Shown: positions 33,317-41,368 of the stretch, in pieces | How positions within the stretch are numbered: the stretch's first letter is position 1 | How the letters are laid out: every line of letters starts with the position of its first letter | NCBI GenBank assembly: GCA_949296415.1 | Contig: CASFQC010000001.1 | Span: 1-64,000 of the forward strand | From: an uncultured Bacteroides sp. | GTDB taxonomy: Bacteria > Bacteroidota > Bacteroidia > Bacteroidales > Bacteroidaceae | Direction of reading: 5' to 3' | DNA length: 64,000 nt | Made by a program: the position numbers and the translations under genes | The notes under the pieces: generated by a model | Database searches by the model: none | What the model was told of the DNA's origin: nothing | What the model saw: the letters and a program-made list of their open reading frames with translations, nothing else

Positions 33317-34213
33317 TCACTCCATGATACGTGCCTCCAGTACCTGACGCATGGAGAAATTCTCCAGTCCGAGGTAATAGGACGCCGTATCGATAAGCGC
33401 CTCCATGGGTACAAGACCTATTATCTCGCTGCCCACAATATGCACGCCGTAACGGCGCGCCTCTACGCGCACCAGCTCGAAAGCGCGGTAAAGGGCGGTG
33501 CGGGTATAATCGGTCATGTTGATGGACACTTGGGTAATGCCCCGGTCCTTCAGTTCCACGCCCATGGCCTTGCAATAGCGCAACCCGCCGCCTATGAAGC
33601 GTATTTTCCGGGCTATATCATGGGCTATCTCCAGCGAGGGCGTGGACAGATTGATGTTGTAGGCCACCAGCGGCATACGGGCACCTATGGCCACGGCACC
33701 CGCTGTAGGATGGCGCTCGGCCGGACCGAAATCGGGCTTCCATTCAGGCTGTCTTATCTTCTCGGCCATGCCTTCGAACTCGCCTTTGCGTATGGCGGCC
33801 AGGTTCTCGCGGTGGGGCATGGTGGCCGATTTCTCATAAAGGAACACGGGCACTCCGTAGCGTCCGGCCACCTCACGGCCCACTTCCCTGGAAAGAGCTA
33901 TGGCATCGTCCATGGTCACTCCACGGATAGGGATAAACGGCACCACGTCTGCGGCGCCCATCCTCGGATGTTGCCCGGTGTGGTGGTTCAGGTCTATCAC
34001 GCGGACAGCCACGCCTATAGCCTCGAGCACGGCTTCGCGCAGCGACTCCGGTTCGCCCACTACGGTCACCACCAGGCGGTTGTGGTCTTCGTCATTACTG
34101 TAGTCCAGCAGTTTCACGCCCTTACGTGCACGGAAAGGGGCCACTATCTGGTCAATCTTCTGCAAGTCGCGTCCCTCGCTGAAGTTTGGGACACATTCCA
34201 TGATTCGGTTCAT
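33317..34213 (-). CDS. ftcD: Glutamate formimidoyltransferase
   Basis: Transfers the formimino group from formiminoglutamate to tetrahydrofolate, releasing glutamate. The 298-residue protein starts at 34213 (MNRIMECVPNFSEGRD), the usual family N-terminus; the 12-codon upstream extension lacks conserved residues. Signature segments include HHTGQHPRMGAADVVPFIP with the catalytic-loop His, and VAYNINLSTPS. It is the second gene of the operon. With the cyclodeaminase encoded two genes later it makes a complete folate-dependent branch, so the cell recovers both glutamate and a one-carbon unit. Confidence 0.96.
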   Translation of the reverse strand: MNRIMECVPNFSEGRDLQKIDQIVAPFRARKGVKLLDYSNDEDHNRLVVTVVGEPESLREAVLEAIGVAVRVIDLNHHTGQHPRMGAADVVPFIPIRGVTMDDAIALSREVGREVAGRYGVPVFLYEKSATMPHRENLAAIRKGEFEGMAEKIRQPEWKPDFGPAERHPTAGAVAIGARMPLVAYNINLSTPSLEIAHDIARKIRFIGGGLRYCKAMGVELKDRGITQVSINMTDYTRTALYRAFELVRVEARRYGVHIVGSEIIGLVPMEALIDTASYYLGLENFSMRQVLEARIME

Positions 34214-34285
34214 ATGGGTAAGTGTTGGGGAACCGTTCCCCGCTTCCACCGGCAGGAAAGAGCGTGAAGGTTCCGGGTTATTCGT

Positions 34286-36298
34286 TCAGATATTCTTTTC
34301 TCCACGGCCGGTCTGGGCAAGACATTCCTGTATCAGCCGGTCATCGGCCACATAAGGCATGGTTATGTGGTTGCCGTCAGCGTGTGTGCGGTTGAACTCG
34401 CCGGCGGTCTGCATGGCGTGCGGATTGCGCGCCCACGAACGGCGGGCCACTCCGCCCATCACATCCCATAGCATGGCCGAGCGCAGGATGTTATCCACCC
34501 GCTCCGAGCCGTCGCACACCATACCAAATCCACCGTTGATGGCCTTACCTATGCCCACGCCCCCGCCGTTGTGCAAGGCCACAAGGCTCATGCCCCGGGC
34601 GCAGTTTCCGGCAAAGCACTGTATGGCCATATCGGCCATCATGTTGCTCCCATCCTTTATGTTGGCCGTCTCACGGAAGGGGCTGTCCGTGCCGCTCACA
34701 TCGTGATGGTCCCGTCCCAGCATGATGGGGCCCACCTCACCCCGCCGCACCATATCGTTGAACTTCAAGGCTATGCGCAACCGTCCTTCGGCATCCTGAT
34801 AAAGTATGCGCGCCTGGGTTCCGACCACCAGATTGTTCTTCTCGGCATCACGTATCCAGTTGTAATTGTCGCGGTCCTGCCCCCGGCGGTCGGGGTCAAT
34901 GCAGGCCATGGCGGCCTGGTCGGTCTTTATCAGGTCCTCGTGCCGCCCGCTGAGGCATACCCAACGGAAGGGGCCGTATCCGTAGTCAAAGAGTTCGGGT
35001 CCCATGATGTCTTCCACATAGCTTGGGAAAATGAAGCCCCGGCGGTCGTCGCCTCCTATGGCTATCTCCGGATTGCCCGCATCGTAGACGGCCTTCATGA
35101 AGGAGTTGCCGTAATCAAAGAAGTAGGTTCCCCGATCCACCAGCGTCCGTATGGCATGGAAATGGCGGCGCAGGCTCTCGTCGGCCAACGTGCGGAAACG
35201 GGCATGGTCGCTGTGTATCATGCGGGTGCGTTCGTCGAAAGTCAGCCCTACAGGGCAGTATCCTCCGTCGTACACGGCATGACAGGAGGTCTGGTCGGAC
35301 AGAAGGTCAATGCCGACATGGTGTTCCACGGCGTATTCCAGCAGGTCCACGATATTGCCATGGTAGGCCACGGATACCGGCCTGCCCTCTGCCATGGCGC
35401 GGTGGGCGCGGTCGAAAGCCTCGGCAATGGAATCGGTCACACCTCCCACCCATCCTTGGTCCAGGCGTGTCCTGATGCGCGACATGTCCACCTCGGCAAT
35501 GACGGCTGCGGCCCCCGCCATTTCGGCGGCCTTGGGCTGTGCTCCGCTCATGCCTCCCAGTCCGGAAGACACAAAGAGCCGTCCGCCAAGGTTACCGTCC
35601 TGCGGAATGCCCAGCTTCAGCCTTCCGGCGTTGAGCAGGGTGTTGAACGTGCCGTGCACAATGCCTTGCGGGCCTATGTACATCCATCCTCCGGCGGTCA
35701 TCTGCCCGTAGTTGGCCACCCCCAGTTGCATGGCGGTGTGCCAGTCGTCCTGATTATCGTAAATCCCCACCATCATGGCGTTGGTAATGATGACCCTGGG
35801 CGCGTCGGGACGCGAGCGGAACAGTCCCAGCGGATGTCCGCTCTCCACCACCAGGGTAGTGTCTTGGGTCAACTCTTCCAGATACATTTTTATAAGGCGG
35901 TATTGCATCCAGTTCTGACACACCTGCCCTGTCTCGCCATAGGTCACCAGTTCATAAGGATAGAGGGCTACGTCAAACGACAGGTTGTTGTCTATCATCA
36001 CCTGGAAAGCCTTGCCTTCTATGCAGCGTCCGCGATACTGGTCTATGGGCTTGGCCTTGAGGTCGCCCTGCGGACGGAAACGGTAGCCATAGATGCGGCC
36101 CCGCGTGCGGAGTTCCTCCAGAAATTCGGGCGCCAGCCGGCTATGCAGCTCGTTGGGAATGTAGCGTAACGCGTTCTTCAGCGCCGTGGCGGTCTGTCCG
36201 GCATTCAGCGTATAGCCACGGTCGGGTGCCCGCCGGATACCTTCCACAAAACCGGGATAGGCGGGCAATTCGTTGGATAGGGTAAAATTCATAGGCAT
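34286..36298 (-). CDS. hutU: Urocanate hydratase (urocanase)
   Basis: Adds water to urocanate to give 4-imidazolone-5-propanoate, using tightly bound NAD. The 670 residues make it the long form seen in Bacteroidetes and eukaryotes, not the form of about 555 residues common in Proteobacteria. The NAD-binding region SGLGGMSGAQPKAAEMAGA, the QTSCHAVYDGGYCPVGLTF segment and GRDHHDVSGTDSPFRET near the active site are clear. It is the first gene of hutU-ftcD-hutI-fchA-hutH and lies directly behind a promoter/operator-like site. Confidence 0.97.
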   Translation of the reverse strand: MPMNFTLSNELPAYPGFVEGIRRAPDRGYTLNAGQTATALKNALRYIPNELHSRLAPEFLEELRTRGRIYGYRFRPQGDLKAKPIDQYRGRCIEGKAFQVMIDNNLSFDVALYPYELVTYGETGQVCQNWMQYRLIKMYLEELTQDTTLVVESGHPLGLFRSRPDAPRVIITNAMMVGIYDNQDDWHTAMQLGVANYGQMTAGGWMYIGPQGIVHGTFNTLLNAGRLKLGIPQDGNLGGRLFVSSGLGGMSGAQPKAAEMAGAAAVIAEVDMSRIRTRLDQGWVGGVTDSIAEAFDRAHRAMAEGRPVSVAYHGNIVDLLEYAVEHHVGIDLLSDQTSCHAVYDGGYCPVGLTFDERTRMIHSDHARFRTLADESLRRHFHAIRTLVDRGTYFFDYGNSFMKAVYDAGNPEIAIGGDDRRGFIFPSYVEDIMGPELFDYGYGPFRWVCLSGRHEDLIKTDQAAMACIDPDRRGQDRDNYNWIRDAEKNNLVVGTQARILYQDAEGRLRIALKFNDMVRRGEVGPIMLGRDHHDVSGTDSPFRETANIKDGSNMMADMAIQCFAGNCARGMSLVALHNGGGVGIGKAINGGFGMVCDGSERVDNILRSAMLWDVMGGVARRSWARNPHAMQTAGEFNRTHADGNHITMPYVADDRLIQECLAQTGRGEKNI

Positions 36299-36348
36299 GT
36301 ATATAAGGTTAATATTACAAAATGTCAGTCAGGATTGGAAGTTTCGGC

Positions 36349-36379
36349 GCAAGATACGCAAAAGTTCAGACTTTTGCAA
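36349..36379 (-). promoter_or_regulatory. Putative hut operon promoter with internal palindrome
   Basis: Read on the minus strand, TTGC (36376-36379) and TATCTTGC (36349-36356) are separated by 19 bp and resemble a Bacteroides -33/-7 pair, with a weak -7. A perfect inverted repeat GCAAAAGT-TCAG-ACTTTTGC (36358-36377) fills the spacer. That is the classic position for a repressor operator. It lies about 50-80 bp before the hutU ATG. Confidence 0.55.
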
Positions 36380-38108
36380 CAGTAAACCGGGATTTATTTA
36401 TCTTTAAGTCAACCTACGGCAAAAGGACAATCACCGACAGGACACACCGGCAACTCTGTACCGTCATCGGCACATACCTCCACCTGTCCATGAGCCTGCA
36501 GCGGGAAGGATGACAGACGGACTTTTGCCCAACTCACAAAATGACACTTTACAAACTTTAACGCAAATGCGTGGCTTATTTCCGACCAACGGAAGACGTG
36601 AAGGAAAAGAACGCAGGATTTTTTCGTATAACTCAATATAATACAGCGTAATAAGCCAGAATTTAACACTTCACAGCCTCCCATTTTTCGCATAAAAGCA
36701 AGGAAAAATCCCGTAAAAATCCTGAGCGGAAGAAAAAACAGGACAAAGACCGGACAGATGAACTGTTGCCACCGGACAGACGACCTGTCATCAGCCTCCC
36801 GACAACAGGTCATCCGTCGGCAAACAACAGGTCATCGGCTGGTAGAAAAAGGGGTTTTGCTCCTATTTCATTAACATACTTATACACTAACGAAGAAAAC
36901 GCCCTCGGTTATTAACCTATTTAAACATTTAAAAAACCTATGATTTCCAGATTCCGCACATTTTGAAAAAAAGCGAGAGTAAGCATAACGACAGAAAGCC
37001 GACCATTATGTCAGCCAAAACGCGGATAAGGCAGCACCATGATTTTCCCACTGGCACAGTCCGACAGCCGTTTTCCTACGGACATAAGGAATGCCCACAC
37101 CGGCTTACCGGCCGGACCATACGCCTTCAAAGAAAGACAGGACTGCAATGTTACAACATAAGGGCATATTTTATACGCTTTTCTGCCTTATACAACTGAT
37201 ATTTATTATAAATAACATGGAATTGTAACATATTACAAAATCTATAATACTTCATAATAACCTTTATAACCAGTATATTATAAAATAAAAGTCCTTATTT
37301 CCCATCTTATGAAATGTTACAGCCTATTCTTATATAACATACGTTTATCTGACATAAACAGTCATGATGGTAACACCATATACCATGCAGCAACAGTAAG
37401 TTCCAGTCTGTTGCCAGAAAATCTGATATACAGATATGGGAGGCTTGCGTACTGGCAAAGGAATTGGTACGCAAATAGTACGCAAACGGTACGCATACAG
37501 TACGCAAATGGTACGCATACAGTACGCAAATGGTACGCAAATGGTACGCATACAGTACGCAAATGGTACGCATACAGTACGCAAGCAGTACGCAAACGGT
37601 ACGCATACAGTACGCAAATAGTACGCATACAGTACGCAAACGGTACGCATACAGTACGCAAACGGTACGCAAGCAGTACGCATACAGTACGCAAACGGTA
37701 CGCATACAGTACGCAAATGGTACGCAAGCAGTACGCATACAGTACGCAAATAGTACGCATACGGTACGCAAGCAGTACGCAAACGAAACTTTTCCTTTCA
37801 GTGCCCCGAAAGAAAAGAAAAAAGAAAGGTTCCTGGTTACACTTCCGGTACAGCCCATACACAACCGGCCGTGAATCCACAGCTTGTTGTGGTCCCATCC
37901 ACAGGGTACGAGGATTCCGTCCTCACCAAATCACTGGAATACAATAACATACACAACCACACGTGTAAAAAGGCCATATTCCGGGTAAAAAAGGCGAAAG
38001 TTCTTCCTCTTTATCAAAACGATATGCCTATTTTTGCAAACGATTGTCGCCCAATCCTACACACAGGACGCTGCGCACAAAATAATTCATCACCTTTAAT
38101 ATGTGCAA
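36380..38108. other. 1.7-kb noncoding island between hutU and the GH92 operon
   Basis: No supportable gene lies here. In order it holds: copy B of the dispersed element (36541-37022, aligning with 26412-26905); two direct copies of ACAACAGGTCATC (36802-36814 and 36824-36836, 22 bp apart) with inverted relatives just before them; an AT-rich stretch with three ATGTTACA/TGTAACAT boxes (37148-37155, 37224-37231, 37314-37321) and TGTAACATATTACA; the 11-bp tandem array; a purine-rich tract (about 37810-37830); and a -7 element TATTTTTG at 38029-38036 for the GH92 operon. Confidence 0.6.
37443..37784 (+). repeat. Array of 29 11-bp units (RGTACGCAWRY) with one inverted unit
   Basis: Twenty-nine head-to-tail units of exactly 11 bp fill 37466-37784. 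All keep the heptamer GTACGCA. Only the first base (A or G) and the last three bases (AAT, AAC, TAC or AGC) vary, often alternating so that a 22-bp higher-order unit appears. A single exact unit in inverted orientation (GCTTGCGTACT, 37443-37453) lies 12 bp before the first direct unit. Because 11 is not a multiple of 3 and no stop arises, long open frames occur on both strands, but these look like by-products of the repeat. It is not a CRISPR array, since units are too short and there are no unique spacers. Confidence 0.95.
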
Positions 38109-40442
38109 ATGAAACACCTATTCTTATCCTTGTTGGCGGCCACCGCCATCACTCTCTCCGCACAGGCCCAAGAGCCTGCCGACTACGTGAACCCCATCAT
38201 CGGCACCAACGGAATGGGGCACACCTTCCCCGGAGCATGCACGCCGTTCGGACTGGTGCAGCTCAGTCCGGACACCGACACCATCCCGCAGAACGTGGAC
38301 GGAAACTACCAGAAAGACGTATACAAATACTGCGCCGGATACCAGTACAGCGACAGCACCATCGTGGGGTTCAGCCATACGCATCTCAGCGGCACGGGAC
38401 ACTCAGACCTGGGCGATTTCCTCATCATGCCCGCCACCGGCGAACTGAAGACCAATCCCGGACGGGCCGGACATCCGGGCGAAGGATATCGCTCACGATA
38501 CAGCCACAGTACCGAGAAGGCATCACCCGGATATTACGAAGTGATGCTGGACGACTACGGCATACGCGCACAACTCACCGCCACGCCAAGGGTGGGAGTG
38601 CACAAATACACCTTCCCCAAAGGAAAAGACGGACACCTGCTGCTGGACATGACGCACGGCATCTACAACTACGACGGCAAAGTGCTGTGGGCATACCTCA
38701 GAGTGGAAAACGACACCCTGCTCACCGGATACCGCATAACCAACGGATGGGCCAGGACCAACTACACCTACTTTGCCATATCCCTGTCGCAACCCATACG
38801 AAACTACGGATACAAGGACAAGGAGCGTGTGCTCTACAACGGGTTCTGGCGCAGGTTCGACATGGAGCATAACTTTCCCGAAATAGGCGGAAGGGAAGTG
38901 GTGGCCTACTTCGACTTCAACACCGCCAACCGTCCGGAACTGACGGTGAAAGTGGCCCTGTCGGCCGTAAGCACCGAAGGAGCGCTGAAAAACCTGCAGG
39001 CCGAAGCCGCCGGAAAGAGCTTTGAGCAACTGGCCGCCGAGGCCAGACAAGCCTGGAACGAAGAGCTGGCACACTTCCAGGCAGAAGGTACGGAAGACCA
39101 GAAAGCCATGTTCTACACCTCGCTATACCACACCATGATCAATCCGTCGGTCTACATGGACGTGGACGGACAGTATAGGGGACTGGACCACAACATACAT
39201 CAGGCCGGAGGTTTCACCAACTACACCGTCTTCTCCCTGTGGGACACCTACCGCGCCGAACATCCCTTCCTGAACCTCTTCAAGCCCGAGCGGGCGGCAG
39301 ACATGGTGGAGTCCATGATAAGACACCAGCAGCAGAGTGTGCACGGCATGTTGCCCGTATGGAGCCTCATGGGCAACGAGAACTGGTGCATGAGCGGATA
39401 CCACGCCGTACCCGTACTGGCCGACGCCATAACCAAGGGCGTATATGACGACCGAAAGGAAGAAGCCCTGCAAGCCATGACAGAGACCTCGCAAGTGCCC
39501 TACTACGAAGGCGTGGAAAGCTATCTGAAATTGGGATACGTGCCTCTGGACAAGAGTGGTACGGCTGCCTCCACCACCTTAGAATATGCCTACGACGACT
39601 GGAGCATATACCACACCGCACTGAAGGAAGGAAAGCAAGACATAGCCGAGACTTACCGCAAGCGCGCGCTGAACTACCGCAACATATACGACCCGTCCAT
39701 AGGATTCGCACGGCCTCGGTACAGCGACGGTTCGTTCAAAAAAGACTTTGACGTGCTGCAGACTCATGGTGAGGGCTTCATCGAAGGCAATTCGTGGAAT
39801 TTCTCCTTCCACGTGCCCCATGACGTGTTCGGAGTCATGGAACTGATGGGAGGCGAAAAGGCCTTTACGGACAAGCTGGACCGGCTCTTCTCCATGGACC
39901 TTCCCAAAAAGTATTATGAGAAGAACGAAGACATCACTGCCGACTGTCTGGTAGGCGGATACGTACATGGCAACGAGCCAAGCCACCATGTGCCCTATCT
40001 CTATGCCTGGACCTCGCAGCCATGGAAAACCCAGTACTGGCTGCGCGAGATACTTAACCGCATGTACCGCAACGACATAAACGGACTGGGAGGGAACGAC
40101 GACTGCGGACAGATGTCGGCATGGTACATCTTCTCCGTCATGGGATTCTATCCCGTATGTCCAGGCACCGACCAGTATGTGCTGGGCGCCCCCTACCTAC
40201 CTTACGTGAAAGTGGCCCTGCCCAACGGCAAGACACTGGAGATATCCGCCCCCAAAGTGAGCGACAAGAACCGTTACGTGCGGTCGCTGAAGATTGACGG
40301 CAACAAGTACGACAAGCTCTACATCACCCATGAGGACCTGATGAAGGGAGGCAAATGGGAATTTGACATGGGCTCCAAGCCCAACAAGGAACGCGGCCTG
40401 AACCGTACGGAGAAACCGTACTCCATGACAGAAGGGCTATGA
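38109..40442 (+). CDS. GH92 alpha-mannosidase (first copy)
   Basis: Calcium-dependent exo-alpha-mannosidase of family 92, which trims mannose from N-glycans. The 777-residue exported protein (MKHLFLSLLAATAITLSAQA) starts at ATG 38109; the GTG two codons earlier is less likely. The N-terminal beta domain opens DYVNPIIGTNGMGHTFPGAC and GFSHTHLSGTGHSDLGDF. The (alpha/alpha)6 domain has the catalytic-region motif HGNEPSHHVPYLYAW and the conserved GNDDCGQMSAWYIFSVMGFYPV. It leads a GH92-BSP-GH92 operon. The specificity (1,2-, 1,3-, 1,4- or 1,6-linkage) cannot be told from these motifs by eye. Confidence 0.95.
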   Translation: MKHLFLSLLAATAITLSAQAQEPADYVNPIIGTNGMGHTFPGACTPFGLVQLSPDTDTIPQNVDGNYQKDVYKYCAGYQYSDSTIVGFSHTHLSGTGHSDLGDFLIMPATGELKTNPGRAGHPGEGYRSRYSHSTEKASPGYYEVMLDDYGIRAQLTATPRVGVHKYTFPKGKDGHLLLDMTHGIYNYDGKVLWAYLRVENDTLLTGYRITNGWARTNYTYFAISLSQPIRNYGYKDKERVLYNGFWRRFDMEHNFPEIGGREVVAYFDFNTANRPELTVKVALSAVSTEGALKNLQAEAAGKSFEQLAAEARQAWNEELAHFQAEGTEDQKAMFYTSLYHTMINPSVYMDVDGQYRGLDHNIHQAGGFTNYTVFSLWDTYRAEHPFLNLFKPERAADMVESMIRHQQQSVHGMLPVWSLMGNENWCMSGYHAVPVLADAITKGVYDDRKEEALQAMTETSQVPYYEGVESYLKLGYVPLDKSGTAASTTLEYAYDDWSIYHTALKEGKQDIAETYRKRALNYRNIYDPSIGFARPRYSDGSFKKDFDVLQTHGEGFIEGNSWNFSFHVPHDVFGVMELMGGEKAFTDKLDRLFSMDLPKKYYEKNEDITADCLVGGYVHGNEPSHHVPYLYAWTSQPWKTQYWLREILNRMYRNDINGLGGNDDCGQMSAWYIFSVMGFYPVCPGTDQYVLGAPYLPYVKVALPNGKTLEISAPKVSDKNRYVRSLKIDGNKYDKLYITHEDLMKGGKWEFDMGSKPNKERGLNRTEKPYSMTEGL

Positions 40443-40540
40443 AACGGAAGGAACGGCCACACATACCGCTATTCCCCCACCCCGTACTGACAAATCCCAA
40501 AAAACATCCATAACATATCACAGAACATATCAGAACAACA

Positions 40541-41350
40541 ATGAAAACCAACCGCTTGCTTTGCGGTCTGCTGCTCATAGGAAGCCTGACCGCCTGCACA
40601 TCGTCAAAAAAAGTGCAGAACGAAGAGAATAACAAAGAGTACGAACTGGCCCAGTGGAACGACTACAACGTGGGAAACATCATGTTCGAAGACAAAGCCC
40701 CACAGACAAAAGGCTCGGATATATACCGCCGCATAATCCCCGACCCTGCATCCTACATCAGGGAACAGGCCAAAGTGGTGCTGTCCACCCTATACAGCTC
40801 GCCCAAAGACAGCATACCGCCCGTACACACCATACACTATACGCTGGAAGACATTGAAGGCATATCGGCCAAAGGCGGAGGCAACGGCAACGTGAGCATA
40901 TTCTACAGCACCAGACACATAGAGAATTCCTTCGCACAGAACGACACGACCAAACTGTTCTTCGAAACGCGGGGCGTGCTGCTGCACGAGCTGACCCACG
41001 CCTACCAGCTGGAGCCGCAAGGCATAGGGCATTATGGAAACAGCCGCGTGGTGTGGGCCTTCATTGAAGGCATGGCCGATGCCGTACGCGTGGCCAACGG
41101 AGGATTCAACCGTCCGGAAGACCGGCCGAAAGGCGGGAACTACATGGACGGATACCGTACTACAGGCTACTTCCTGGTGTGGCTGCGCGACAACAAGGAT
41201 CCCGAATTCCTGCGCAAGTTCAACCGCAGCACGCTTGAAGTGATTCCCTGGTCCTTTGACGGAGCCATCAAGCATGTGCTGGGAGAAGAATACAGCATAG
41301 ACGGGCTGTGGCACGAATATCAGGTGGCCGTAGGCGACATCAAAGAGTAA
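40541..41350 (+). CDS. Basic secretory protein (BSP)-family zinc metallopeptidase lipoprotein
   Basis: A 269-residue lipoprotein (Cys19, SLTAC) with a BSP-like peptidase domain. The zinc motif HELTH is present at His149-Glu150-Leu-Thr-His153 (LLHELTHAYQ), followed by FIEGMADAVR, which probably supplies a further ligand, and TTGYFLVWLRD. BSP peptidases are known mainly from plant defence-related proteins and from Bacteroidetes; some gut members may act on glycoproteins. Placement between two mannosidases, 98 bp and 18 bp away, suggests joint attack on the protein and N-glycan parts of mannosylated glycoproteins. That coupling is an inference. Confidence 0.85.
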   Translation: MKTNRLLCGLLLIGSLTACTSSKKVQNEENNKEYELAQWNDYNVGNIMFEDKAPQTKGSDIYRRIIPDPASYIREQAKVVLSTLYSSPKDSIPPVHTIHYTLEDIEGISAKGGGNGNVSIFYSTRHIENSFAQNDTTKLFFETRGVLLHELTHAYQLEPQGIGHYGNSRVVWAFIEGMADAVRVANGGFNRPEDRPKGGNYMDGYRTTGYFLVWLRDNKDPEFLRKFNRSTLEVIPWSFDGAIKHVLGEEYSIDGLWHEYQVAVGDIKE

Positions 41351-41368
41351 CAGTCTGGCCCGTAGCTT

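Noticed and set aside
34571..36169. 532-codon open frame antisense to hutU
   Set aside because: Shadow of a highly conserved enzyme gene.
37466..37784. CRISPR array
   Set aside because: Units are 11 bp with no unique spacers, and no cas gene is in the window.
37307..37947. Long open frames on both strands through the 11-bp array (for example 212 aa on + and 185 aa on -)
   Set aside because: They are open in several frames at once only because the repeat has no stops. No signal peptide, start context or conserved flank supports translation.
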